Positions 36,906 through 48,318 of a stretch of 64,000 nucleotides of DNA are shown here, one piece after another (positions within the stretch are counted from its first letter, which is position 1; each line of letters opens with the position of its first letter). The notes under the pieces were generated by a model. The model was not told where the DNA came from. It did no database searches and worked only from the letters and a program-made list of their open reading frames with translations. The position numbers were made by a program, and so were the translations under genes. Where the stretch lies: positions 126,313,822 to 126,377,821 of the forward strand of contig OX578147.1 in NCBI GenBank assembly GCA_951213105.1. The letters run 5' to 3'. This DNA is from Amaurobius ferox (taxonomy: Eukaryota > Arthropoda > Arachnida > Araneae > Amaurobiidae).

Positions 36906-39900
36906 ATGGAGGCAAATAAGATTACTGCATTAACTAGAGACAATTATGCCACTTGGAGGAATGAAGTTTCATTCGCTCTTAAAGGAGAGGGCTGTTTCGG
37001 ATTTGTAGACCGAACAGCGTTACCGGTGGATGAAAAAACGTCACGCCGTGATTATGAAGATCACATGCAAAGAAAGGACCGCGCGTTAGCGATCCTGTTC
37101 CAGAATGTTTCATCTGATTACCAAGAGTTAATTGACATTAACGACGATCCGGCAGATGCGTGGGATAAGTTAAATACGCACTTCGACGCGCCGACTCGCT
37201 CCAACCTGGTGCGTTTACTGGATGAGTTCTTCAGCCTACGTCCGGAGCCAGATGAACCGGTGGATATCTTCTGTACGCGTTTGAAGAAGGCGGTCGCCAA
37301 ATTGAAGGACGTCAAGCACCCGGTGGAAAGCGTCTATGTGGCATTCCAGGCCATAAGATACCTCTCTGATGACTTCCAGGGAATAGTTCAACTAATCTAC
37401 AGATGGGAGGACAAAGATTTCACTTTGGAGAAAATCCAACATGAATTGTCTGCGGAAGAAGGACGTATCCGGCAACTCCGTAGTGATAGAAACAATGTAA
37501 GTCAAAATTCATCTGTATTTTTGTCTCAGACTAATGTAAATGTAATGTGTAAAATTAACAAAGTGTTTAAAAGTGTTAAACCAGTTAAAAGGGTCATAGG
37601 ACCATGTTATTTTTGTAAGAAGGCTGGTCATTTAAAGAATAATTGCCCTATTCTTAAGTCTAGCTCTAATATAATTGAATTGTATTCATCTGCTAGAGTT
37701 GAAGCTAATACTGTGCAGGATCCTAGCGATAGACTCAGCTGGGTAATTGACACCGCTGCTACGTGGCACTTTTGCAATGATATTAATTTATTCTCAAAAT
37801 TTAAGGAAAGCAAAGGTGCATCTATGTCGCTAGCAGTGGGTGATATTGAGAGCCCAGTTGAGGCTATCGGTACGGTCAAAATGTATGTTCAGTTTCAGAA
37901 CATAAGAAGTAATATTGTTTTGTCTGATGTAATGTTTTCACCTAAGTTAAGACGAAACTTATTAGCCGCATCTGTTCTTGAGGAACAGGGGTATACTTTT
38001 AAAGGGGCTAATGGGGTATTATGGTTTTACACTCCAAAGGGAGAAAAATTCTTCTATGCTAAGCGAAAAGAAGGGTTATATTTTTTAAAACCTCAATACG
38101 AAGTTCAGACTGCAAATAACAATATTGAAGACCGTAAAACTAAAGGAAAGGATCAGGGTAGGGATAAAAATTCTAAGAAAGATAGAAAACCCCTAAATAA
38201 GAAAAACAGTATTGACAAAATGAAAAATTTGCCTAGAATAAATAAAAGTAAACGTAACTCTGAGGTGAAGTCGAGGTCAAAAGAAAAGGTTAATGAGAAA
38301 CCAAGTTGTGCGGTTTCTGAGGTTTTGAATAAAACGGAACTCTGGCATAGGAGATATTGCCACATTAACTCTGATTATTTATATCAGACAAGTAAAGTTT
38401 CCGCAGCTAATGGACTCCCTAGACTAAAATATGCAAAAATTAACTGTACACACTGTAAGTTAGCAAAGTCTAAGAGAATTTCTTTTAAGCCAATTGGTAG
38501 GATAAGGTCCACTAAACCTTTACAATTACTCCATATGGATGTGTGTGGTCCCTTACCTACAGCTTCAATGGGCGGAAACAGATACTTTTTGACAATCACT
38601 GACGACTTCAGCCGGAAAGTGTTTGTTTATATAATGAAACAAAAATCAGAGGTGTTTAAGATATTTAAAGAATTCCAAGCTAAGGAAGAAAGGCAGCTAA
38701 GCAAAAAGATTTTGTGTATCCGTACGGACAATGGTATGGAGTTCTGTCACAACCAGTTCAAGGCATACTTAAATAAATTGGGGATTAAATCAGAAAGGTC
38801 AAATGTATATACACCCGAACAGAACGGGGTTTCTGAAAGATTTAATCTAACTGCACTAGATTGTGTGAAAGCTATGCTTGATCAAAGCCAGGTTGATAAC
38901 AGAATGTGGGCAGAAGCGATTTTGTGTTTTACACACACCAAGAACAGAATATGTCATAAGTTCAAAACCAAAACTCCACACGAGTTATATTATGGAAGGA
39001 AGCCAGCCGTTGCTCACCTCAAAGTTTTTGGGTGCAAAGCCTATGTGGGCACAGCCAAACAAATTAGAAATAAGTTGGATATGAGAGCCCAAATAGGAAT
39101 CATGGTCGGATATGCCGAAAGCACCAAAGGCTATAGGATTTATATAGCGGTTAAAAAGAAAGTTGAGGAAACTTCTAATGTAAGGTTTGAGGAAGGAGTG
39201 GCAGCGGAAGGCGTCCTGGGCCCTAATTACCCTAAAGGAATCACCTTGAGGAAATCGAACGTTACTCAGTCGATTGACTCGGAATCAGAATGCTTGGGAG
39301 GAGTGTCAGAGGAAGAAGCAGGTGAGAGCCATGACACTAGTAAATCTAGTGGGGATGAGGACTCTCCTGCTGATTCTGGTCTGACACCCTGCTCAGATAT
39401 TGACTGGATACGGAAAGCAGTACCTAGGCCTGATGGGAGTAGGACGGATATTTACTACTCAGTAAAAGGTGACAATAAAAGGCTGAGATCTCATAATGAT
39501 GTCAGAAAGTTTTGTGGAAAAGCTAACATTCATTATGATCAGCAAATGTTTAATTTTAGAGAGAAAAAGAGGGTAAGTGATATCAAAAGGAAACCAGAAG
39601 CAAGCAATGTTGAGATCTTGATACCCAAGAGCTATAAATCGGCAATAGAATCTCCCCAGTCCGATAAATGGCAAGAAGCCATGGATGATGAAATAGCTAC
39701 AATGCAAGAGAGGGGTGTCTGGGACTTAGTGCCTGCACCCATCTCACAACAAAAAATTATAGGAAGTAGATGGGTTTATACCATTAAGAAGGATGAAAGG
39801 GGAAATGTGAAACGATTCAAAGCTCGCCTAGTAGCTCAAGGATATACCCAGATAAAGGGGGACTCATATGATGAAGTGTTTAGCCCTGTGATTAATTTTA

Positions 39901-40280
39901 GTTTAATCAGAGCTTTCTTCTCCATATTCGTTTGCATGCTTAAATGGAAACATTTTCAACTGGACATTAAGTCCGCATATCTTTATGCAAAGTTGAATGA
40001 TAAAATTTTCTTGAAACAACCACATGGATATGTCGATCCAAATCAGCCTCAATATGTTTGTTTGCTTAAGAAAGCAATATATGGCCTTCACCAAAGCGGA
40101 AGGGAATGGTATACAGAGCTTGACACCACTTTGAAAAAATTAAACTTTTTAAAATTTAAATGGTGCAACTGTGCTTATACATATCAGAATAAAGTATTGA
40201 TGCTGATTTACGTAGACGACATAATTTTGTTTGCTAAACAACAAAATGATATAGACCATACAGTTTCACTTTTTGAGTAA
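36906..40280 (+). pseudogene. Copia 2 Gag-Pol polyprotein, truncated by frameshift
   Basis: It starts at a true ATG and stays open for 1124 codons. Domains: Gag N-terminal region; CCHC knuckle CYFCKKAGHLKNNC (about 37607-37648); protease DTAAT (about 37750); basic stretch (38140-38300); integrase HHCC (WHRRYCHIN, CTHCKLAK) and DDE core (LLHMDVCGPL, RTDNGMEF, EQNGVSERF); RT through YVDD (about 40210). One extra T in the run near 40269 shifts the frame to a stop at 40278-40280. Homologous sequence continues in another frame to about 40340, then jumps to the last RNase H codons. Compared with element 1 about 710 bp are missing. Confidence 0.92.
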
Positions 40281-40468
40281 AGAATTTGATATCAAAGAAT
40301 TAGGAAAAGTCAAAAGACTTTTGGGTGTGGAATTTAAGGAACTTAGTTGTAAACGAGTCTTTTAAAATTAACTTTGTTAATACTAAAGATAACGTAGCAG
40401 ATTACTTCACGAAGCCAATGACTAAAGATAGAGTTTTAAAATTTAGTAATGATATCTTTAAAATATAA
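40281..40468 (+). pseudogene. Remnant of Copia 2 RT/RNase H after the frameshift and deletion
   Basis: About 60 bp of post-YVDD RT sequence, then a deletion junction near 40340, then the RNase H tail with DYFTKPM and the natural TAA at 40466-40468. Element 1 supplies the intact order for comparison. Confidence 0.85.
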
Positions 40469-41707
40469 AATTTAACTGTTCAAATAAAAATTTTACTTTA
40501 AATTTTTTCTCATATTTTCAAAGTATAAATGGTTAGGGTATTTTATAATTTATTCCTCTCTCATTGATACAAATGAAATGTATCTTGAGTATATATTGTT
40601 ATGTGACAATGAACTGTTACTTTTCTCACATTACACTTGAAAAAAAAAATATATCCATTTTTACTACACGCATAATGCATTTTCGCTTATGTGAATAAAT
40701 ATGTGTCTGAATGTACATTATTGATATAATTCACATGAAACATAAAATTTTTAATCTGTGTTTATCTCATATGTATATTTACCTTCTGTATCTTTTATTA
40801 TCATTGCCATTGTATTGGGTATTTAGTGTGTATACTAGTCATGGGCTAAGATAATAAAACTTAAATTTTTAATCTTAAATGTTAAATTTCATAGTTATAC
40901 ATTAAATTTTCTACAAACTTGAATTTGATGTTTAGACTTAAATTTTTAATCTTAAATGTTAAATTTCATAGTTATACATTAAATTTTCTACAAACTTGAA
41001 TTTGATGTTTAGATTTAAATTTTTAATCTTAAATGTTAAATTTCATAGTTATACACTAAATTTTCTACAAACTTGAATTTGATGTTTAGACTTAAATTTT
41101 TAATCTTAAATGTTAAATTTCATAGTTATACATTAAATTTTCTACAAACTTGAATTTGATGTTTAGATTTAAATTTTTAATCTTAAATGTTAAATTTCAT
41201 AGTTATACACTAAATTTTCTACAATTTGATTTTGATGTTTAGATTTAAATTTTTAATCTTAAATATTAAAATTGATAACTATACCTAAAATTTTTCTAGA
41301 GCTTAAAATTTTTGATATCTTTAGACTTTTAAATTTTAAACTTAATGTTTGTTTTAATTTTCAAAATAGCAAAGAAATAGCTTTCTTCAGTATGAGCTAG
41401 TACTTAAGAAAGGGCAATAGTATGGTTATACTGTTTTCTTTGACTATGTTATCCTTAAACATGTAATTTAAAGAATGCTTATGATCTGCATAATAGATAA
41501 GTGTGCTCATTTGATTGTTGCCATTTTGAGAAAAGGCTATTCACTTTCTAAATGTTATAAGTGTTATAAATTTCTTTAATGTATAAAATTTTGTGTATGC
41601 GTACATTATGTTTTTAGGATACTAAGAACTTTGTTTCTTAGAATAACCTTTTTGTTGGATGAAAGCATGGGCGCCGAGAGTTGGTGTTTTTGCATGAGGG
41701 GGCCGAT
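40469..41707 (+). other. Copia 2 3' untranslated region
   Basis: AT-rich and non-coding. It holds the minisatellite listed separately and ends in the purine tract GAGGGGG (41696-41702) before the 3' LTR, as in element 1. Confidence 0.75.
40860..41285 (+). repeat. 77-bp minisatellite in the Copia 2 3' region
   Basis: Units start at 40860, 40937, 41014, 41091 and 41168, each beginning CTTAAATTTTTAATC or with one change, followed by a decayed sixth from 41245. Neighbouring units differ by only one or two bases, so the array expanded recently. Confidence 0.93.
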
Positions 41708-42720
41708 TGTTGGAAACTTGGTTTTGTTTACATCGCGATTCTCGTTTCGCGGGAGCGTGACATCATTATTAAAATGATTATTCCGTTCTCGTGAACGAAT
41801 CGCGATGTGGACAAAACTTGGCTGATCATGTAAATCACCTTTCTCGCCGCTCACGCATCCTGTTTTGCATATCCAGAGGGCGTTGCCGGCAACAGTTATG
41901 TTCCGGAACGCACCCATCTTCTTATATAAAGGCTAGACACTTTTCTGGTTTAAAGTAGATCGCTTTGTCTGTAGATCGCTTTGTCAGTCGATCGCTTGGA
42001 AAGCTCGTTGGATAGCTTGCTTATACTGATCGATGAAAGGATCTAGAAGGATCTAGATCGGGCAGACGGATCTTCGTAAAGTCATGTTTCGATGTTGTCG
42101 AAAGTTACGATAAAGTGTTTATCGGTGAACGCGGATATTTAAACTAAACTTAGTAGTTTTGATGGTTCTCAGTTAAGGAGACCATGTTTCCCGTGTTGTG
42201 GACTTTATAGTGCTGATCCGGAAAGTTTAAAGTTTTAGCCATAGCGTGTGCCCAGCTAGTGGTGGCGTCGGAAAGTGCACGTGGTCACGTAAGTGTGAAA
42301 TGCTTTTATTCCACTTACCTGTGTAAATAATACTTAAACCAGAAACGTGTCTAGGCATGGAACTTATACTGAAAACCTTCATATGAGCTGTAGTGCTCAT
42401 GTTTTGTAAATAATATGTTTTGGTTTTGCTTACCTGTTCTCATGATATATATTGTAAGCAAATACAATGGATTCACTCTTCAATAAAAGTGATTTTGAAT
42501 TAAACTGGAACTGTTCTCATTTAACACTTCTACTGCTACTTGTATTCATACAACTACTATCTAACGTTTGTTATAGCTGCAACACTCTGTTTTAAATATT
42601 TCAACGAAGTTGTGTAACCAGAATTTCGTGGCTCATAGTTATTCTATCACCAGCTTCAGAAATTTAATTATACGTTAATTTTCAATATATAACTTATGGA
42701 TATGATACATAATTCCGTCA
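41708..42720 (+). repeat. 3' LTR of Copia element 2
   Basis: 1013 bp without the SINE. Compared with the 5' LTR it has about ten substitutions and the 10-bp duplication ATCTAGAAGG near 42045-42055. ATCGT target duplication follows. Confidence 0.92.
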
Positions 42721-42725
42721 ATCGT

Positions 42726-42985
42726 ACTCCACTGGGCTACTGCGCCTTCGCGACAATCTCCATCACTTTCTTTTTATTCATCCAATTTAGACCGGGACCC
42801 AGTGGGGGAGGCATCCACAGGGACCGTACCATCCTTCCCCTACCAACAACCTCTCGGAACGTCTTACGGACCCACATGTTTAATGTGATTGTACACCGCC
42901 TGAACACGGAGGCAGTTTAGGCACTGGCGGGAATCGAACCCGGGCCTACCGAGTGCATTTCCCGTGCGCTAACTTCCCGCGCACT
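42726..42985 (-). repeat. tRNA-derived SINE copies 5 (remainder) and 6
   Basis: Copy 5 resumes after the Copia 2 target duplication but lacks most of its middle and goes directly to the ACTGGGCTACTGCGCC head. Copy 6 follows with the full body and a B box (GGTTCGATTCCC on the minus strand), its head replaced by GCGCACTAA-type sequence as in copy 3. Confidence 0.75.
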
Positions 42986-43955
42986 AATTTAAATTTTATA
43001 ATGACCATATGCTAAGCTCTAATTCCATCATCCTCATTCCATCGTTCCATCATTTAAAATTATTATTTATACATATTATTATTATTATTTGTCCATATTA
43101 TTATTATTTATCATTATTATTTATCCATAAATTTAAAATATCCATCATTCCATCATTTAAAATATCCATAAATTAAAACGTTCCATCAATCATCAATATC
43201 GTTCCACAAATACATAAATATAATAATTTCAAATACATCACCACAATTCAATCCACCATAATTCAATCATTTAAATTATTTAAAATATCCATTTAAAATA
43301 TCATATAAATATAATCATTTCACCCGCTGTATACAACAGATATCTTAATTCATTTAAAACCGGAAGGGCGGTCTCCATGGAGACGGGGAGAAAATTCAAC
43401 GGGTGAAGACGCGGTTCGCCGAGAAATTGGAAATCCTTAGGTCATTAAAATCGCGATCCTGTGAATATTTATAATTATTTCTTGACCAGATTGGACTTGT
43501 AAGAATCCCAGATATTTGATCTTTCTAAAAATGTAAATTATTAGTCGAAATTCTGAGTACTTTTTACTATGCGAGAATTTAAAAACCAAAAATCGTTTTT
43601 TTGAGTCAAAAGTGACTTTTGTTTTAAAATCATAAAAAAATATTAGAATTTGTCCCTGAGATTTAAAATTGATATATTTTTACTCGAAATTCTCTGCTCT
43701 TTCCGATGGTGTGATTTGTTTTTTTCTACAATGTCTGGATCGTGGAGAAAAAAGGGCAAAAAGGTCAAAAAACGGTCAAAATCGCATAAAACATTAAATA
43801 ACAAAAAAAAAAATTAAAATTTTAAAAATCGGTTTTCACGTGTCCCCTTCCCACCCCCACCCCCCGGGTTTCTGATTGCCAAATTTCGTAGCTCTCCGAC
43901 GCGCGGTCGCTGAACGTATAGTGTATAAGACAGACACACAGACATTGCCTTTTAT
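42985..43955. repeat. Unclassified dispersed repeat, copy 2
   Basis: Counterpart of 33896-34942 and non-coding, with ATT-rich microsatellite at 43055-43130 instead of part of the AATATCC array, and the same GACAGACACACAGACA end. Confidence 0.7.
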
Positions 43956-44253
43956 AATTTAAGATTACCTTATTTCTACCTGACTGAGTTAGTATTTGGC
44001 TATTTGATTTGGCAGACTTCTTTTCGTTTCACCTTTTTCTGCTATGGGTGTATATAACTCGTCTTATTCCTATATCTATAAGAGAATCAATATACTTTTA
44101 TTCAGTTTCCAAGAACAAACTATATTCATACTATTTTTAATCCATTTTAATTCTTAGTTTAAAATTACTATAAAACAATTTAATTAATAAAAGTGTCTTA
44201 AGTCCAACTATCAAATTAAATTTTTTGGATTATATTTAAGGTCCAGTCTTTAA

Positions 44254-45321
44254 CCCTTTCGCGACGAGTGGCACGCATACGCGCCAGCTGTGAAGTTGCA
44301 GTCAAGGACGAACGGCACTCCCGCGGGCCGGAGGAAATTTTACCCTAAAGGACGACTGGCACGTATGGGTGTTTCTATGTGGAACGTTTTAGTTTGAATG
44401 TATTTGTCTCCTAGATGGCGCTAAATGCCCGTAGAAGCAACTTAAATGTATTTTGTAGATGTTTGACCTTGGCACAAGGAGAATCCAATGAATTATTTCT
44501 CCATTTGGAGCGGTGAAACACATGGTTCTGTAAAGTAAACATAGCACTTCTCGTAGCATCAACAATTTTATAATTGAGTTCCGGGTCTCGTACTGATTTT
44601 GTCTTTTATTGATTTGGTTGTTGAATTAGAGGAATATAAGAGAGGTTTTTTTTTTGAGCGGGTGAGGGAGGGGGGGGGGTAAAGGAATGTGCGGCAATGA
44701 AATGATTAGATTATTTATGTTCTCATGGAAAGGAAGGTTGGGATTTCGTTAATATATCCCATCGAAAAGGTCCAGATATGGAATAAAAATATATAAATCG
44801 TCAGAATCGGAATGAGGCCATAAATGGAATTTCCTTGTGTATACTGGAAAGGACACGGGATTATCAAGCTCTGATGGTGGGTATGGAGAACGCGTTGTGA
44901 AAACACTTCTAAGTGAACTTTCAGGAAAAGGATATACTTTGTATTTGGATAAATTTTTTACCTCTCCTGTACTTGCAAAGTATTTGTTGTCTAAGAATAC
45001 GCATATATGTGGTACAGTTTTAAAAAATCGGAAGGACATGCCAAAGAATTATCCATCTGTACCTAAAACATATATAAACTAAAATTTTTAATATTTTGAT
45101 AAAAGAAAATTTGAATAAAAAATATACATCAAATAGAAAATAAGTATTTCCTTTCTTCCTGAAAAAAGTAGAATGCTGTGTTGAACGGGTGATTTTTAGT
45201 GAATTTTTTTCGAGAGTAAGGCTTAGCGCAAAAAAGTAGCCGTCTTTTACGCACATTTCGGAAACGAAGCGCTTCGTCCTTTGGGCCACGGTAGTTTCGG
45301 AATGCCGCCGTCCCGAAAGGG
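44254..45321 (+). mobile_element. piggyBac element, internally deleted, with transposase remains
   Basis: TTAA at 44250-44253 and 45322-45325. Inverted ends CCCTTTCGCGACG and CCCTTTCGGGACG. At about 1.07 kb it is less than half the length of an autonomous piggyBac. Ends match the two elements at 6080 and 12533. It lies in the 22.4-kb kinesin intron. Confidence 0.92.
44740..45082 (+). pseudogene. piggyBac transposase fragment
   Basis: The clear part (44837-45082) reads VYTGKDTGLSSSDGG then GKGYTLYLDKFFTSPVLAKY and LLSKNTHICGTVLKNRKDMP. These are the conserved blocks around the last catalytic Asp of the DDE_Tnp_1_7 domain (YLDxFxTS). Upstream, PSKRSRYGIKIY-like sequence is readable but carries a TGA at 44813-44815 and a further frame break near 44760. 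The N-terminal half and the C-terminal zinc finger are gone, so this is dead. Confidence 0.88.
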
Positions 45322-45325
45322 TTAA

Positions 45326-47117
45326 TAAAATTAGCATTTTTACGCAAGTTTTTTCATCTTTGGTATGATTTTTCTGTTTATTGTACTTTTCTCGAAAAAA
45401 AAAAAGTGTTTTTTTTCTTCCAAAAACACTTCTTGGTCAAATTTAAAATCTAGATCTCAAGAGAGATGCTGATCACAATGAGACAAAAAAAAAAATAAAT
45501 AAAAATAAAAATAAATAAATGATTTTAGATCTCTTTGTAAATGTATATAACAAATTTTTCTCTAAAACTAATCGACTGATATAAAGAAATTTTGTTCAAA
45601 ACCAGGTTATGTGAATCATTAATTTGCAAATGGTTCATTATGCACTTTTTGCTCCATTTTCCAATATCTCTGAAATTATTCAATCAATTAAAACCAAATT
45701 TGTTACATGAATGGGAAAACAGCATTGAGTGTTTTAGGAAAATGCATTAGTCATGTTAAATTTATTAGTATATTTACTAATATATTTAATAAGAAAGATG
45801 TATTACTAACATATGCACATTATGTTACAACACCTCTGAAACTACCAAAACAATGTAAACTGTATTTCATTATATTCTGATGCTAAAGAAATTTTGTGGA
45901 AAAGCTAAACCTGTTTATCAATAGAATAAATTAAAACTGTTAAAGAAGATGTTGTCTGAAGTGCCTTTTACATATAAAGATATTAAATATCTAAACAAGA
46001 CTATTTAACTTGCATGCTTTATGTTTTAATATGCCTTATGTCTCAAAGTGATCTAGGTTAGTGATAATTTTTCTTTTACATAGCCTATTTGTCACTGTAT
46101 TTTAAATTTGACGTGCTCTGATGAAACATGCCTTTTTTGTTCATCAATCAATCTGACATCATCAAACTATTTTTTAAATATTTATTTTTTCCCTCTATTA
46201 TCCTCAAATTGCATATTTTCTGAATTGATAAAATACTAATTTTATAAAAAAAAATATCCTGTTTAATTGAATAAATAAAGAAGAAAATAATTAAATTATT
46301 TAGTTATTTAAATTTTAATAAATATGCAATTTGATCAATAAAAACTCAGTTGTAAAATACCACAAACCCCCAGAAAATGGTGCATGTAACTTTTTATGCA
46401 TATGTAGGATAGAACTATCCGGAACTGTCCAGGCCCTACATAAGTGCATGCTACATAAGTAATACAGAAAACATGACTCAATACCATTTTCCAACAGGTG
46501 AACAAGCAAACAGACATCTTTTACTATGTTAAATTAGTATGTTGGCATTTTACAGAAATGCATGTATTGAATTTGTAACTGTAACTATTTAATTGTGTGT
46601 TTTGCCATAGTTGCTTTTCTTGTTTTGTTCATTTATTAATTGATAACATTTTGTGAATTTATGCTTTATTAGTTTTACCATGAAGTGACCATTTACCTTG
46701 GATTCCAGATGCAGTTATAGTATTTATGTTCCAATCTAATGTAGTTTTAGCACTTTTAATGTTAGAATATGCATTCTTAATAATTAGTGGCCCTCAGTAC
46801 TAACAGTTCTACCCTTAATGAAATCATTAACATTTGAATGGAAACAATATACATTTATGCTAATGAAAACATTTTTTAACTGCAGGTGGAACTCTCCCCC
46901 CCCCCCCCCTGCAACATAAATACTTGTGGTGTAATGATTAAAACATCATTCGCATAGAAATGAGGGACACAAGAGAGTTTTAGTATGAACAGCTGCTTTG
47001 TAATTTTTTACAAATTTAACATAATAATTTCTTTTTTATAAAATTAAAATTGTTTTTACTAAAATGAAACCCTGTGGTAAAAACATATGCAAATTCTTAG
47101 TTTGAGTATATCACAAA
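45326..47117 (+). other. Kinesin intron, no feature recognised
   Basis: AT-rich, with A/T homopolymers (45396-45420, 45486-45520) and a C12 run near 46897. Short frames have no recognisable domain. Confidence 0.55.
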
Positions 47118-47119
47118 TA

Positions 47120-48108
47120 TGCGAGGGGTATCCCAAAAGTAAGTTTCCTTATTCCAGGAGAAAACAAACCACTTATACAAGTAACTTGTGACTTTAAGGG
47201 ATGTTTTGTTGGGGTATGTTGGCAACACATTTGTCTTCCAGTTACTATCACTGCAGCCAATGTCAGTTGAGGGCCCTTGAGGAGTTATAGAGTGTGACTG
47301 CTAAATGCATCTGATTCTGAAATACTTGCTGTAATCTGGTTTTAGACAAAAAAAAACAAAGTTGCTGTTAATATTCATTGTTAATTAGTGACTGTTTATA
47401 GACAGCAATGATGGGTCTGCAAATGGTTTGACCATTAACAGGCATTGTTTGTTGAATGTTTCACAGAAGTTCATGATCAGGCCTTAAGTGGTAGACCAAG
47501 CATGTTAACCACCATCCATCATACTCGCTGGACCTTATGTAGAGTAATTTTGATCTGTTTCCAGCAGTCCAAAGGACATTTGGACAACAAAAATTTCAAT
47601 AGCGATGATGAGATCAAAGCAGAGGATGAAATTGTGGCTCAGATCCAAAGACATGTTTGTTTGCACTGTTGGTATTGTAAAACATATCACATTATGACAA
47701 GCAGGGATGTATCTACAGTGGTCGGTGATGGTCGGGGTTTCCACCACTCAGAATTTCCGACCACCACTCAATCATCCCCAAACATATACATATTATAATT
47801 ACATTTAAAAAAAGTTATTTTCAATTTTATCAAATGTTTTTCTTTAATATAAAAGTATACAATTCTAATTATGTTTGTGTTTGCGAATTAACGTGAAGCT
47901 TGTTTCGAAATTTTATATTCTCAATTATAATTGTTCTGGAAAATCAACCACCACTCACATTTCTCTAGATACATCCCTGGACAAGTATTTAAATCTTAAT
48001 GATGATTATGCTGAAAAGTAGCTTAAAGATATGTAAATAAAATTAATAATTTTCATATTCAATTTTCTCCCCTGGGATAGAGAAACTTAACTTTTGGAAC
48101 ACTCCTCC
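47120..48108 (+). mobile_element. Decayed mariner element
   Basis: Inverted ends: GAGGGGTATCCCAAAAGTAA at 47123 and, from the right, GAGGAGTGTTCCAAAAGTTA ending near 48107. Inside are mariner transposase traces: EVHDQALSGRPS near 47465-47500 (helix-turn-helix linker), HLDNKNFNSDDEIKAE near 47578-47625, and the C-terminal DKYLNLNDDYAEK at 47981-48019. Most of the catalytic domain between the first two is deleted. A MITE splits the end. Confidence 0.8.
47702..47979. mobile_element. 278-bp MITE inside the mariner remnant
   Basis: Perfect 14-bp inverted ends CAGGGATGTATCTA, flanked by GACAAG at 47696-47701 and 47980-47985. CAGGG ends suggest a hAT-type MITE, though hAT elements normally make 8-bp duplications and only 6 bp match here. 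Internal arms (CCACCACTCA) are also inverted. No ORF. Confidence 0.82.
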
Positions 48109-48251
48109 TAAATGTGTTGCTATGGTACCAATTGAAGGCTGTCACATAAAATTCCAAGACAAGAGATGGTCACTTTACCCTAACAGCATGTGTTTTTTTG
48201 TATTAATATTTTTAACCAAAGCTTAACTCTTACCCCTAATTGTGCATGTAG

Positions 48252-48318
48252 GAGATGCTTCCAATTCTGACATGACCGGTGTAATAAAAGGCTACTTGAC
48301 AGAAATTGAGGATTTAAG
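48252..48318 (+). CDS. KIF21-like: Kinesin-4 (KIF21-like) exon: short coiled-coil exon
   Basis: 67 bp between the acceptor TGTAG and donor GTAATC. With the phase-1 base of the previous exon it reads GDASNSDMTGVIKGYLTEIE then DLR. This fits the KIF21 segment that continues the first coiled coil (a ...YIKEIEDLR block in vertebrate KIF21). It enters in phase 1 and leaves in phase 2, exactly as the flanking exons require. No lesion. The preceding intron is 22.4 kb because of the nested elements. Confidence 0.82.

Larger units (their letters stand above)
35436..42720 (+). mobile_element. Ty1/Copia LTR retrotransposon 2, defective
   Basis: 7285 bp, TG...CA ends (TGTTGG ... CCGTCA), 5-bp target duplication ATCGT at 35431-35435 and 42721-42725 within SINE copy 5. 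The 5' LTR is 35436-36742 and is lengthened by a SINE; the 3' LTR is 41708-42720. About ten substitutions and a 10-bp duplication separate the LTRs, so it is older than element 1. The family is related to element 1 (collinear polyprotein, same protease and primer-site features). It is dead because of a frameshift and a roughly 0.7-kb deletion in RT/RNase H. Confidence 0.93.
34943..43955 (-). repeat. Composite repeat unit 2, split by Copia element 2
   Basis: It has the same order as unit 1: ACTAGCCGCTTTTGGCGACC head, SINE copies 4 (35030-35292), 5 (35293-35435 and 42726-42752) and 6 (42753-42985), then the unclassified repeat (42985-43955). It is about 1.73 kb without the Copia insertion. Unit 2 directly abuts unit 1. 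Confidence 0.65.
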
